Assembly (NCBI GenBank): GCA_000720995.1
Contig: JOEL01000001.1
Span: 62,001-126,000 of the forward strand
Length of the DNA stretch: 64,000 bases
Source: Streptomyces celluloflavus
GTDB taxonomy: Bacteria; Actinomycetota; Actinomycetes; Streptomycetales; Streptomycetaceae
Direction: 5' to 3'
In this document: positions 1-9,676 of the stretch, piece by piece
Position numbering within the stretch: the stretch's first letter is position 1
How the letters are laid out: each line of letters opens with the position of its first letter
The notes under the pieces: model-generated
Seen by the model: only the letters and a program-made list of their open reading frames with translations
The model's database searches: none
What the model was told of the DNA's origin: nothing
Position numbers and translations under genes: made by a program

Positions 1-335
1 GTGTACGCGGGCGTGCCGTGACCCTTGAGCACCCAGTGGCCGGGCACCCACAGGTCCTGCCACCGGGAGTCGTCGAAATCCGGCCGCGCGAAGGAGTCGT
101 CCTCGGCGGTGGCGGTCACCGAGAGCCGGAAGCGCCAACTGCCGTGTAACGGGAGCCGGGCGGCGTCCGATCCGGCGTACCAGGCACGCGGCGGCAGCGC
201 CCCGCGGCCCGGGGAACGGTCCTCGTAGTACGGCGGGAGCTCCGGCCGGCGGGGTGTGCCGGCCGCGCCGGGGGCGGTCCGGGGCGGCGGCCCGTACGGC
301 GGATGGTGCGGTGCGTGGGACGAAGTGCCGGACAC
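1..335 (-). CDS. GH2 beta-galactosidase, N-terminal fragment (cut by window edge)
   Basis: The first 111 codons of a glycoside hydrolase family 2 protein are visible; the rest lies left of the window. After a Pro-rich leader of about 45 residues comes the sugar-binding (jelly-roll) start typical of LacZ-type enzymes: LHGSWRFRLS, then FDDSRWQDLWVPGHW, ending near HGTPAYT. The GTG start at 335 has GAGGAGG 6-8 nt upstream. Family members hydrolyse beta-galactosides. The substrate cannot be judged because the catalytic domain is missing. A second GH2 gene on the same strand is cut by the opposite window edge. Confidence 0.85.
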   Translation of the reverse strand, partial: MSGTSSHAPHHPPYGPPPRTAPGAAGTPRRPELPPYYEDRSPGRGALPPRAWYAGSDAARLPLHGSWRFRLSVTATAEDDSFARPDFDDSRWQDLWVPGHWVLKGHGTPAY

Positions 336-693
336 TGGTCCTCCTCGCTGCGGGGCGGTGGCCTGGCCGTGGGGGATCCGATCAGCGAATCATGATCGGG
401 CTCGGGGCGCAGCAGGATGGGCAGGATTGGCCGGGGCGACGGGCCGGGACGTCCGCCGCCGTACCGGGCACCGGCGGCTGTCCAGCTCCCGCACCGGTCC
501 GGAATGCGCCCCTCGTGCCGGCCCGTCCCTTCCCCGTGCCGGCACGTCTCCCCGGCCGATCCGCCGCGTACGGCACGGGGATGCCCACACGGCGTGAACT
601 CCGTGGTACCGGCCGGTGAAGCCGCGGGATCCGCTCCGGCACGTCCGTGTGGCCCGCCCCGGCCACCGCCCACCGGAGCGGTCCCGCCCGGTG
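336..693. other. intergenic stretch, 358 bp
   Basis: This lies between the start of the GH2 gene and the stop of the SWIM protein, both on the minus strand. It must hold the GH2 promoter. I see no gene, hairpin or recognisable box apart from a short AT-richer patch around 385-400. Confidence 0.5.
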
Positions 694-1989
694 TCAGTCC
701 GCCGCCGACAGCCCCGCGAGGGCGCCCGCCGGATCGTCCGTCGCCGGGCCCGCGGGTGCCCACCGGCCGTGCTCCTTGCGATAGGGCCACCAGCGCCCGT
801 CCCGGCCGTACCGCAGCTGGGCGTCGCCGCCGGCCACCGTCCAGCGGTTGCGGTCGGCGCGCAGCCGCGGCCGGGGTTCGTCCTCCTCCCAGGCGGCGGC
901 CAGCCGGCCGGTTGCGCGCGCCAGTGCGGCCGGATCCGGCGTCCACTCCTCCTCCAGGACGGCGAGCCCGGCCGTACCGCCCAGCTCCCAGGCCCGTACG
1001 GCGAGCGCCAGTCCCCGCGCATCGCGCCCCGAACCGGCCGCCAGCCGCTCCGCGACGGCCGCCTCGGGCCCGGTGCCCGCCAGCCGGACCGCGTCCTGCG
1101 CGGGCGTCAGGGCGGGCACCGGCGGCGTGTCCGCGTGCCGGTCGGCGAGCGCGTCCGCCAGCAGCAGCCGGGCGCGTGCCGCCGTGTCCCGGATGAGGAA
1201 CTCCAGGGCGGCCACGTCCACTCCGGGCGCGGGCGGGGTGCCGCCGCCGAGCGCCGGTGCGGCGCCCGGCGCCTCGACCGGCGGTGGCGGCGCGGGCAGC
1301 GGCGGCAGGATGTCGCGCGCCGCGTACGCCTCGACGGCCGGTACGCCCGCGGCCGGTGCCGCCGGCCCCGCTTCCGCGTCGGCCGGCATCCCGGCGCGGG
1401 CGGCGCTGCGTGCCTGGAGATCGTCCAGCAGCTCGTGCTCCCCGCGCCCGCGCAACAGCAGCAGCACGAACGGATCCTGGTCCAGCAGCCGCGCCAACTG
1501 GTAGCAGAGGGCGGCGGAATGCGCGCAGTGGTCCCATGCCTCGCAGCCGCACTCCGACTCCATGTCGCCGATGGACGGCAGGAGGCCGATCCCGGCGGCG
1601 GCCGCGTCCTCGACCAGATGTGGCGGCATATCGCGGTCCAGCAGCGCCGCGATGTGCCCGGCCCGGTCCGCGACCAGGTCCAGCAGACGGTCCCATTCCG
1701 CCGCGCTCAGCTGCTGGAGCAGCACATCGGCGCGGTACCGGGTGTGGTCCGGGTCCTGGACGATCGCGGTGATCCGGCCGGGGCGCACCGACACCGCGCC
1801 GACCGCACCGGCGCGGGCATGCCGGCGGCCCAGCCGCAGCTGCGCACCGTCCAGTGCGGTGTCCTCCAGCGCCTTGAGCCACGCCTGTCCCCACCAGCTC
1901 CGGGCGAAGGGGCCGCTCCGGGCGGCCGGCAGCGCGGCGAAGGTGCGTTCCCGCCCGTCGGGCGCGTTTCTCGTCTCCGGTGTGTTCAT
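694..1989 (-). CDS. SWIM zinc finger protein
   Basis: A 431-residue protein with a SWIM zinc-binding motif (CxCx5CxH) made by C147, C149, C155 and H157, followed by the helix ALCYQLARLLDQDPF that normally trails the motif in actinobacterial members. The N-terminal SWWGQAW segment is also typical. The middle is Ala/Pro-rich and probably flexible. Its ATG overlaps the stop of the SNF2 helicase gene by 4 nt (ATGA), so the two are translationally coupled, and SWIM proteins are regularly paired with SNF2 ATPases in actinobacteria. A DNA- or protein-binding partner role for the helicase is inferred; no biochemical function is established. Confidence 0.88.
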   Translation of the reverse strand: MNTPETRNAPDGRERTFAALPAARSGPFARSWWGQAWLKALEDTALDGAQLRLGRRHARAGAVGAVSVRPGRITAIVQDPDHTRYRADVLLQQLSAAEWDRLLDLVADRAGHIAALLDRDMPPHLVEDAAAAGIGLLPSIGDMESECGCEAWDHCAHSAALCYQLARLLDQDPFVLLLLRGRGEHELLDDLQARSAARAGMPADAEAGPAAPAAGVPAVEAYAARDILPPLPAPPPPVEAPGAAPALGGGTPPAPGVDVAALEFLIRDTAARARLLLADALADRHADTPPVPALTPAQDAVRLAGTGPEAAVAERLAAGSGRDARGLALAVRAWELGGTAGLAVLEEEWTPDPAALARATGRLAAAWEEDEPRPRLRADRNRWTVAGGDAQLRYGRDGRWWPYRKEHGRWAPAGPATDDPAGALAGLSAAD

Positions 1990-4900
1990 CGCTCGCTCCC
2001 TCGCAGTGCGACCAGGTCCGCCAGCTCGGCGTCGGTGAGTTCGGTCGCCGCGGCCTCGCCGGAACCGAGCACCGCGTCCGCCAACCGCTGCTTACGGGAG
2101 AGCATTTCCGCGATGCGGTCCTCGACGGTGCCCTCCGTGATCAGCCGGTGGACCTGCACCGGCCGGGTCTGTCCGATGCGGTACGCGCGGTCGGTGGCCT
2201 GCGCCTCGACGGCCGGATTCCACCAGCGGTCGAAGTGCACGACATGTGCGGCCCGGGTGAGGTTCAGGCCCGTACCGGCCGCCTTCAGCGACAGCAGGAA
2301 CACCGGGACCGCGCCCTCCTGGAAGCGCCGTACCAACTCCTCGCGGCGGGCCACCGGCGTACCGCCGTGCAGGAACAGGGTGGGCACCCCGCGCGCCGCC
2401 AGATGCCCCTCCAGCAGCCGCGCCATCGCCACGTACTGCGTGAACACCAGCACGCTCGCGCCCTCGGCGAGGATGGTGTCGAGCAGCTCGTCCAGCAGCT
2501 CCACCTTCCCCGAACGACCGGCGAACGCCGGCCCGTTCCCCTCCCGTCCGGCTCCGTTCGGGCCGGTCTCCCTCCCGTACTGCGACGGGTGGTTGCAGAT
2601 CTGCTTGAGCGAGGTGAGCAGCTTGAGCACCAGACCGCGGCGCGCGAACCCGTCCGCCCCGGCGATCTCCTCCAGCCCCTCGCGCACCACGGCCTCGTAC
2701 AGCCCGGCCTGTTCCCTGGTCAGCGCCACCGCATGGTCGGTCTCCGTCTTCGGCGGCAGCTCGGGCGCGATCCCCGGATCGGACTTGCGGCGGCGCAGCA
2801 GGAACGGCCGCACCAGCCGGGCCAGCCGCTCGGCCGCCGCGGCCGCCTCGGCGGACGCCACCGCACCGCCTTCGACGGCCCGCGCGTAGCGGGTACGGAA
2901 CCGGCCGAGCGGCCCCAGCAGGCCGGGCGTCGTCCAGTCCAGGATCGCCCACAGCTCCGACAGGTTGTTCTCCACCGGGGTGCCGGTCAGCGCCACCCGC
3001 GCCTTGGCGGGGAGGGTGCGCAGCGCCCTGGCGGTGGCGGAGAACGGGTTCTTGATGTGCTGCGCCTCGTCGGCGACGACCAGCCCCCAGCCGGCTCCGG
3101 CCAGCTTCCCGGCGTCCAGCCGCATGGTGCCGTAGGTGGTGAGCACGAACTCGCCGTCGGCCAGCTCCGCCAGGCTGCGCCGTCCGGCGTGGAAGCGGCG
3201 CACCGGCGTGCCCGGCGCGAACCTCTCGATCTCGCGCTGCCAGTTGCCCATGAGGGACGTGGGGCAGACGACGAGTGTGGGGCCCGCCGAGTCGGGATCG
3301 CTCTGACGGTGCAGGTGCAGGGAGATGAGGGTGATGGTCTTGCCGAGGCCCATATCGTCGGCGAGACAGCCGCCGAGTCCGAGCGAGGTCATCCGGTGCA
3401 GCCAGCCGAGCCCGCGCAGCTGGTAGTCGCGGAGCGTCGCGGCGAGTCGGTCGGGCTGCCGGACGGGCTCGGCACCGCTCCGCTCCGGGTCGGCGAGCCG
3501 GTCGCGCAGCCGCGCCGCCCAGCCGGCGGCCCGCACCTCGACGGACCGGCCGTCGTCGGTCTCGGCCGTCCCGGTGAGCGCCGCGCCGAGCGCGTCGAGC
3601 GGCGTGATCTTACGGTCCTGGCGGTCGCGCGCGGCGCGCAGCTCCTCCGGGTCGATCAGCACCCACCGGTCGCGCAGCCGCACCAGCGGACGACCGGCCT
3701 CGGCGAGCCGGTCCAGCTCCGCCTTGTCGAGCTCCTGGTCACCCACCGCGAACCGCCAGCTGAAGGAGAGCAGCGCATCGGCGGAGAGCAGCGCGGGCAG
3801 TGCGGACTCCGGTCCGCCCACCGGGTCGGGCGTTCCCACCACCGCCCGGGTGGTCAGCGTGCGCGCCAGCCCCCTGGGCCAGTGGACCCGCACTCCGGCG
3901 GCGGCCAGCGCACGGGCGGCCGGCCCGAGCAGTTCGGCGATCTCCTCGTCGGCGAGGTCGAGTGCGCCGGGCACCGCCGCGGACAGCAGCGGGGTGAGCG
4001 GCGCCCAGGCGTCGGCCGCGCGGCGCAGCGTGCGCAGGGTGTCCATCCGCGCCCGCGGACCGAACGCCTGACCCGCGGCGGACGTTCCGGCCCACACCTC
4101 GGCGGCGTCCGCGACCAGCGTCGGGTCGGTGAGGCTGTGCAACTGGAGGACGGCGGTGAAGCCGATCCGGGCGGCGTCCGGATCCGCGGGCCCGTCGTAC
4201 GGCGGCCCTTCCCGCGGCGGCTGTTCCTCCCGGCTCCCGCTCCCTCGTCCGGTCCGGGTCTCTGCTGCTGCCTGCCCGTGCTGCTTTTGGGTGCCGTCTC
4301 CTCCCGGCGGTACATCCGGTTCGACCGGTCCGACCGCGCCGTGCATCTCCACCCGCAGCGAGATCCGTACGCCCGCGTCCTGCCCGGCGGCGACATCCGC
4401 GGCCCAGGCGCGCTGCTCGGGGATGCGCTGCGGGGCGGACGCCGCGAAGGCCGGTGCCCCGGTGGCCAGCGCCGCGGCGGGGGAGCGCGGCAGCCCGTCG
4501 GCCACCGCGTCGAGGAAGGCCCGCAGGTGGCGCTCCGGCTCGGGCAACAGCACCGGGTCGGTGTCCGGGAGCGGGGTGGCGTGCGCGGACGGCGGCATCG
4601 CGGCCGCGAGGTCACGCAGCCGCTCGACGTCGGCCGGGTCCAGTGGACCCAGCCGCCAGGCGTCGTGGTCGGCGGCGCTCAGACCGGGCAGCAGTCGGCC
4701 CCGGGCGGCGAGCTGGAGCGCCAGCATGGCCGCGGCGCCCCAGAACGCGGCGGCCGGATCGGCGCCACGGGCGGTCCGCGCGCGGGTGAGGACGGGCACC
4801 GCGGCGGCGACGGGCAGGACCACGGCCGGGACGGCGCACACCGAGAACCCGCCGTCCGCATCCGGCAGCACGACGGGAATCCCGTCCGCCACCGGCAGGG

Positions 4901-5066
4901 CGTCCACCGTCGGTCCGTCCTCGGCGGCGGGGTCTGCGAGGGGTTCGCCGTCCGGGCGCCAGAAGGCGACCCGGCCGGCCCGCGGCGGGTCCGACGGAAG
5001 GAAAACCGCTGCACAGCGGACCAGCGCGGACAGGCGCGCGGGCGTGACTGCGGGAAGGGAAGTCAC
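1986..5066 (-). CDS. SNF2-family DEAD/DEAH-box helicase
   Basis: A 1026-residue SNF2-type ATPase. The N-terminal ~450 residues are family-specific and include a low-complexity Gly/Gln/Glu-rich insert near residues 245-295. The ATPase core follows: motif I DMGLGKT near residue 570, DEAQ (motif II) near 665, the TGTPVENN motif III region, and the C-terminal helicase lobe ending with QTRPVQVHRLI near 970. Proteins of this class translocate on double-stranded DNA and remodel protein-DNA complexes. The start is GTG at 5066 and the Shine-Dalgarno is weak. It is the first gene of a coupled pair with the SWIM protein, whose ATG overlaps its stop. Confidence 0.93.
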   Translation of the reverse strand: MTSLPAVTPARLSALVRCAAVFLPSDPPRAGRVAFWRPDGEPLADPAAEDGPTVDALPVADGIPVVLPDADGGFSVCAVPAVVLPVAAAVPVLTRARTARGADPAAAFWGAAAMLALQLAARGRLLPGLSAADHDAWRLGPLDPADVERLRDLAAAMPPSAHATPLPDTDPVLLPEPERHLRAFLDAVADGLPRSPAAALATGAPAFAASAPQRIPEQRAWAADVAAGQDAGVRISLRVEMHGAVGPVEPDVPPGGDGTQKQHGQAAAETRTGRGSGSREEQPPREGPPYDGPADPDAARIGFTAVLQLHSLTDPTLVADAAEVWAGTSAAGQAFGPRARMDTLRTLRRAADAWAPLTPLLSAAVPGALDLADEEIAELLGPAARALAAAGVRVHWPRGLARTLTTRAVVGTPDPVGGPESALPALLSADALLSFSWRFAVGDQELDKAELDRLAEAGRPLVRLRDRWVLIDPEELRAARDRQDRKITPLDALGAALTGTAETDDGRSVEVRAAGWAARLRDRLADPERSGAEPVRQPDRLAATLRDYQLRGLGWLHRMTSLGLGGCLADDMGLGKTITLISLHLHRQSDPDSAGPTLVVCPTSLMGNWQREIERFAPGTPVRRFHAGRRSLAELADGEFVLTTYGTMRLDAGKLAGAGWGLVVADEAQHIKNPFSATARALRTLPAKARVALTGTPVENNLSELWAILDWTTPGLLGPLGRFRTRYARAVEGGAVASAEAAAAAERLARLVRPFLLRRRKSDPGIAPELPPKTETDHAVALTREQAGLYEAVVREGLEEIAGADGFARRGLVLKLLTSLKQICNHPSQYGRETGPNGAGREGNGPAFAGRSGKVELLDELLDTILAEGASVLVFTQYVAMARLLEGHLAARGVPTLFLHGGTPVARREELVRRFQEGAVPVFLLSLKAAGTGLNLTRAAHVVHFDRWWNPAVEAQATDRAYRIGQTRPVQVHRLITEGTVEDRIAEMLSRKQRLADAVLGSGEAAATELTDAELADLVALRGSER

Positions 5067-5231
5067 TGGGTGGAGAGCTCCTCAAATTTGACTACTGGCG
5101 CTTGGAGCGCCCGAGAGTACACGACGCCCTGGCCCTCGATGGAACCTGCGGCGCGAAAACGGCGTTCAATGGGATACGGCGTTCACAGGGATGCACGGAG
5201 CGCGGCATGCGCCGCGGAAGGGGCGTGAAGG

Positions 5232-5414
5232 ATGTCCACACAGGCGAAGGTCGCGATCGGCGGCGTTGCGGTGGGAGTGATCCTGCTGTGGCTGCTGCCG
5301 TTCTGGGCGGCCGTACTGGTCATGGTCGGAGTTCCGGCCGTCGCGTATCTGGCGCTCGACCCCTCCCAGCGCCGTCGACTGCGCCGGGCCAGCCGCAAGG
5401 AGATCGGCCGCTGA
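5232..5414 (+). CDS. small membrane protein
   Basis: A 60-residue protein with two close hydrophobic segments (about residues 7-25 and 27-43) and a short basic C-terminal tail (RRRLRRASRKEIGR), so a membrane hairpin with a cytoplasmic tail is likely. GGAAGGGG lies about 8 nt before the ATG. It is divergent from the SNF2 helicase. Similar tiny membrane proteins are common in Streptomyces; none that I recognise has a known function. Confidence 0.7.
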   Translation: MSTQAKVAIGGVAVGVILLWLLPFWAAVLVMVGVPAVAYLALDPSQRRRLRRASRKEIGR

Positions 5415-5938
5415 GCCGCGGGGCCCCCGCACCGCTCCGGGGGCCCGGGGGCCGGCCGCCGGCCGAGGCCGGGCGGGGGCCGCAGCACCGTACGGCCCCG
5501 AACACCGGCTCATGAGGCCAGACGGAGCCCTGCCCGTGACCTGAGTCGCCCGGTCCGGGGTCTGAGTACGGGGTGCGACTGGGACTTGGGTACGGGGCGC
5601 GAGGGCGCGACCGCCGGATCCGCCCGGTCGGCCGGGATCGCCCGTCGCTCGTTCCCTCCTGGTGGATGGTCAGAGGGGCATCGCTTCTCCTGACGGAGGG
5701 CCAGAGCGGGGTTCTCTCCTCCCGCAGACCGCCAGGACCACGGTTCGCAAGGAGCACTGCTCGCCGGGACCACTCCTCGCTGGGTCCACTTCTCGCGGGA
5801 GACGGCCAGGGCTCGAATCCGGTACGGCGGACCCCATTGGAGCCGCCGGCCCTGCTGCCGACGACCGGCCCCGGACCAGGCGCGGTGGAACGGTGGGACG
5901 CGGCCCCGGTGCGATCAATCAGCCTCCGACGCGATCGA
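5415..5938. other. intergenic stretch, 524 bp
   Basis: Between the small membrane protein and the secreted hydrolase stop. A pair of short repeats built on GTACGGGG (about 5566-5600) and GC-rich low-complexity sequence are present. I recognise no gene, RNA or terminator. Confidence 0.4.
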
Positions 5939-7342
5939 TCAGCTTCCGACGCGGCAGGTGTTGACGACATCCCCGACCACCGGTCTGCGGATCGTGTGGT
6001 CCGCGGGCGGGAGGACGCCCCGCTCCACCCAGTCGGTCAGCGCGGTGAACGCCGACCGGTAGCAGGGCAGTATCGGCCGGAGCAGGCCCGGATAGCTGTC
6101 GTAGAGGCCGTCGACATGGGTACCGCCCTGCACGGTGTAGTAGCGGTGCAGCCCGGAACGCCGTTGGTCGGCGACCATCCGGGCGTAGACGTCGGAGTCC
6201 GTCGCGATCGGCAGCAGCGTGTCCAGATCGCCGTGCAGCGTGATCAGCGGCCGCCCGATCCGTCCGGTCAGTGCGATTCGCTCGACCGCCTGCCGCACGG
6301 CCGCGGGACGGGCGGCGAAATCGTATGCGGCGTCGGACGCACAGGGCGCCAGAATCTCGGCGGGCGTCGAACCCGCCGAAGCCCCCGGGCAGGTGCGGTC
6401 GTAGTCCGGATCCAGCGCCGCCCGGTAGGTCTTCTGCGTCACGCCCCAGTAGGCGGCCTGGTGGTACGGCCACAGAAACCACGAACCGGCCGCGAACCCC
6501 GCCGCCACCATCTCCCGCGCACCGGCCTTCCCCTGCCCGTACGCCACGGCCGTCGGCAGCGACGTCAGCGGGTTCGGCCCGTTCGCCGTCCACAGCGTGC
6601 CCTCCCAGTCCACACCGCCGTCGTACAGCTCCGGGTGGTTCTCCAACTGCCAGCGCGTCAGATATCCGCCGTTGGAGATCCCGGTCATGTACGTACGGCG
6701 CGGGGCGCGGCCGTAGAAGCCGGCCACCGTCTGCCGCGCGGCGCGGGTCAGCTCCGTCGTGCGACGGTTCCACTCGGCGAGGGCATCACCGGGCCGCCGC
6801 CCGTCGCGGTAGAAGTCCGGGCCGTTGTTGCCCTTGTCGGTCGCGGCGTACGCATAGCCCGCCGCCAGCACCCGGTCGGATATCAGGACGTCGGTGGCGT
6901 ACTGCTTGCGCGTGCCGGGCGCGCCCGTGACGACGAGCCCGCCGTTCCAGTGCTCCGGGAGCCGGATCACGAACTGGGCGTCGTGCCGCCAGCCGTGCGT
7001 GGTGTTGAAGGTGGAGTCGTCGGGGAAGTAGCCGTCGATCTGGACGCCGGGCACACCGCTGGGTCTCTGCGTGCCCGCGGCCGCGAGACCGGCCTGGTCG
7101 GCGGTGTCCGTGTACTCCGTACCGGCCAGCGCGGTGGTGGTCAGATCGGGCAGACAGACCGCCTGCTGCCGCTCCGCCCCCGGCACACGCGGGGCGGAGA
7201 CGACGGCGGAACCCGGCGCGGGCCCCGCGCAGGAGCGGGCGGCACCGGACGCGGCGCGCGCCGGACCCACCATGGTCAGGGCGAGCAGAACGGCGCCGCA
7301 CAGCGCGGCGGTGCGTCGCGAACGGCCGTACGGCGGGCGCAT
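5939..7342 (-). CDS. secreted alpha/beta hydrolase (tannase / 3-hydroxybutyrate-oligomer hydrolase-like)
   Basis: A 467-residue protein with a Sec signal peptide (basic n-region, hydrophobic core, AxA site near PARAASG around residue 30). The nucleophile elbow is GISNGGY with Ser223. HGDLDTLLP near residue 365 probably supplies the Asp, and a His lies in the GGTHVDGLY stretch near the C-terminus. The fold and motif spacing fit the tannase/feruloyl esterase and 3-hydroxybutyrate-oligomer hydrolase group, so an extracellular esterase is predicted, substrate unknown. I chose the ATG at 7342 because GGAGGC sits 8 nt upstream and the signal peptide starts there; an upstream in-frame ATG would add 101 residues of low-complexity sequence. 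Confidence 0.82.
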   Translation of the reverse strand: MRPPYGRSRRTAALCGAVLLALTMVGPARAASGAARSCAGPAPGSAVVSAPRVPGAERQQAVCLPDLTTTALAGTEYTDTADQAGLAAAGTQRPSGVPGVQIDGYFPDDSTFNTTHGWRHDAQFVIRLPEHWNGGLVVTGAPGTRKQYATDVLISDRVLAAGYAYAATDKGNNGPDFYRDGRRPGDALAEWNRRTTELTRAARQTVAGFYGRAPRRTYMTGISNGGYLTRWQLENHPELYDGGVDWEGTLWTANGPNPLTSLPTAVAYGQGKAGAREMVAAGFAAGSWFLWPYHQAAYWGVTQKTYRAALDPDYDRTCPGASAGSTPAEILAPCASDAAYDFAARPAAVRQAVERIALTGRIGRPLITLHGDLDTLLPIATDSDVYARMVADQRRSGLHRYYTVQGGTHVDGLYDSYPGLLRPILPCYRSAFTALTDWVERGVLPPADHTIRRPVVGDVVNTCRVGS

Positions 7343-7715
7343 GATGAGCCTCCAGAGGCGGGACGGCGGAGAACGGTGGAGCCGGCGGTCCGAGGCGACC
7401 GCGGCGCCCCATGCTGCGCCGCCGCACCACCACGCACCATGGCCCCGCCCCACACCTCCCGGACCGCGACGGTGTGCCCGGCCGCCGACAGCCGCGCCGG
7501 CCCGGAGAATCCGTACACGGACCGCTCCCCGGTGGCGCCCCCGTAAGGCCGGCGAAGGGGCCGCCGGTGCCCGTGCCGAAGCCGTCGGCCCATCCCGTCC
7601 CGCGCCGGTCGCCCGCATGAACGCCTCCCCGTGTGCCCTCCTCATACGTCCGGGAACAGTTCAGCACACGGGTCTGACAACGCCCGTTCCCGGCGACCGC
7701 CGCCTGCCGTGGAGG
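7343..7715. other. intergenic stretch, 373 bp
   Basis: Upstream region of the secreted hydrolase. I see no gene, repeat or confident promoter. Confidence 0.4.
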
Positions 7716-8498
7716 TCAGGCGGGGTGTGCCGCCAGTGCGTCCAACGACGCCAGCAGGCCGGGGAGTTCGGGCCCGCGGCCCACCGGATGCACCGTGCCG
7801 GGCTCCTCGTCCAGCAGCACGAACGCGATGTCGTCGGTGCGGGCGACCATGCTCCAGCCCGGCCCGTCGACCCGTAGTGTGCGGGTCTCACCCGCCGCGA
7901 ACGACGACCGCACCCGGCCGGGCGGCGGGGGCTGCGCCAGGTAGCCGTGCGCCTCGTGCAGCACCCGCCGCACCCCGTGATGCGGGTGGGCGCCCGGAGC
8001 GACGAAGGTGACTTCGCCGTCCACCTGCTCGCGCCATCCCGCCCACCGCAGCGCGATCTCGTCCGCGCCGAGCCGCCGTTGGGCCGGTCCCCACCGCCCG
8101 GCATCCGGCGGGGCGAGCGGGGCCGGATCCCCGTCCCGCGGTGCCGGGTCGTGCGGCCGCGGAACCCCCGGCGCCGATATGGCGAGGGCCAGCGGCCAGC
8201 CCGGCAGCGCGCCGACGATGCGGTCCGCCCCGGGCGAGAGGTCGTACGCCATCCCGCAGTCCCACGCCGCGATGGCACAGGCCACCAGCGGCACATCGTC
8301 CGTCGCCACCGTCCAGCGCGCGCCGCCGCCGTCCTGGCCGAGGACCAGCCCGTAGCCCGTACCGCGGGGATCGAGGCCGAGACCCGCACACGCCTCGGGA
8401 TAGTCGTCACCGAGCACGCTCGGGAACCGCGCGGGCGTCAGCAGCACCGCCGTCAGCACGAACAACTCGTCGCTGTCGGCGCTCTCGGTCCTGGACAC
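7716..8498 (-). CDS. hypothetical protein
   Basis: A 260-residue soluble protein that I do not recognise. It is rich in Pro, Gly and acidic residues, has no signal peptide or membrane segment, and reads like a conserved actinobacterial protein of unknown role. The GTG at 8498 was chosen because GGGGAGG precedes it by about 6 nt; the upstream in-frame ATG at 8540 has no ribosome site. It is transcribed away from the MpaB-type oxygenase gene. Confidence 0.7.
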   Translation of the reverse strand: MSRTESADSDELFVLTAVLLTPARFPSVLGDDYPEACAGLGLDPRGTGYGLVLGQDGGGARWTVATDDVPLVACAIAAWDCGMAYDLSPGADRIVGALPGWPLALAISAPGVPRPHDPAPRDGDPAPLAPPDAGRWGPAQRRLGADEIALRWAGWREQVDGEVTFVAPGAHPHHGVRRVLHEAHGYLAQPPPPGRVRSSFAAGETRTLRVDGPGWSMVARTDDIAFVLLDEEPGTVHPVGRGPELPGLLASLDALAAHPA

Positions 8499-8754
8499 GG
8501 GGGCCTCCCCAGCCGATCCGTCCGGAGTACGTCGGCGCACCCTAATGGGGCCGGCAGGAGCTTGTCACCGGCCTCGGTACGCCCGCCCACAGGCCGCACC
8601 TCTCACGCGGCCGGCCGGCCGAGCGGCTCGCGGCGCCCCGCGGCACCCCGTATGAATCCGGCCACCCTGTCCCCGGCCGCCGTCCGTCTTCGCCGTTCAA
8701 GTGTGCCCGGAGCCCATAAAGTTGGAATTTCGGCAATCGAAGGGATGGCTTCAG

Positions 8755-9651
8755 GTGCGGCGCTACGACTGGCTGAGAGAGATCCGGCGGCTCGATCCCG
8801 AGCGTGACTTCCTGCGGATCTACCGCATCACCGCGACCCATGAATTCCCCTGGGACATGACCAGAGCCCTGGAACTGGCGCTCTACCGCACCTATGCCGT
8901 ACCGAGCATCGGCCGGCTGCTGGCCGAAACCGCGGAGCTGACGGACCGCACGCAAAAGCGCTACGACGACACCGCCCTTCTGCTGGACGCCGTGGTGGAG
9001 CACGGCTTCGACGGGACCGACGGCCGCACGGCGATCCGCCGCATCAACCAGATGCACCGCAGCTACGACATCAGCAACGACGACATGCGGTACGTCCTGT
9101 GCACCTTCGTCGTGGTGCCCAAACGCTGGATCGACAACTACGGCTGGCGGCAACTGACCGAGCACGAACTACGCGCCATCGCCGCCTACTACCACACTCT
9201 CGGCCGCCATATGGGCATCACCGGACTCCCGGAGACCTACCAGGACTTCGAACGCCACCTGGACGACTACGAGCGCGCGCACTTCGGCTGGGACGAGGGC
9301 GCCCGGCGGGTCTCGGACGCGACCCTGGACCTGATGGCGGGCTGGTACGGCCCGCTCGCCCCCGTGGTGCGCGGTGCGAGCATGGCCCTCCTGGACGATG
9401 CGTTGCTGGACGCCTTTCGGTACGAGCGGCCCGGACCGGCGGTCCGGGCGGCGGTACACACCGCCCTGAAGCTGCGTGCCAAGGCCGTGCGGCTGCTTCC
9501 GCCCCGCCGCAGTCCGCACTACGCCCGCCAGAACCCCGAGATCAAGGGCTATCCGAACGGCTTCCGCGTCGCCGACCTCGGCACTTTCCCCACCGCTCGC
9601 CGTATGGGCGGCTGCCCGGCCCCGCACTCCGAAGGCCCGGTGACCCCTTGA
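8755..9651 (+). CDS. MpaB-family (DUF2236) oxygenase
   Basis: A 298-residue member of the MpaB/latex-clearing oxygenase-like family (DUF2236), which are haem b proteins proposed to oxidise unactivated substrates. Visible family features are THEFPWD, YAVPSIGRLL, KRYDDTALLL, the INQMHRSYDIS helix with candidate haem-ligand His residues, VVPKRW, and the YPNGFRVADLGTFP C-terminal block. The GTG at 8755 has AAGGGA 9 nt upstream; a GTG at 8701 would add 18 residues but lacks a ribosome site. It stands alone between a minus-strand hypothetical gene and a convergent methyltransferase. Confidence 0.82.
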   Translation: MRRYDWLREIRRLDPERDFLRIYRITATHEFPWDMTRALELALYRTYAVPSIGRLLAETAELTDRTQKRYDDTALLLDAVVEHGFDGTDGRTAIRRINQMHRSYDISNDDMRYVLCTFVVVPKRWIDNYGWRQLTEHELRAIAAYYHTLGRHMGITGLPETYQDFERHLDDYERAHFGWDEGARRVSDATLDLMAGWYGPLAPVVRGASMALLDDALLDAFRYERPGPAVRAAVHTALKLRAKAVRLLPPRRSPHYARQNPEIKGYPNGFRVADLGTFPTARRMGGCPAPHSEGPVTP

Positions 9652-9676
9652 GGAGCGTGTACCGGCCGCGGAGTCC

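Noticed and set aside
5811-5820. GCTCGAATCC, similar to a tRNA T-loop
   Set aside because: No matching acceptor, D or anticodon stems can be drawn around it, and no CCA end is present.
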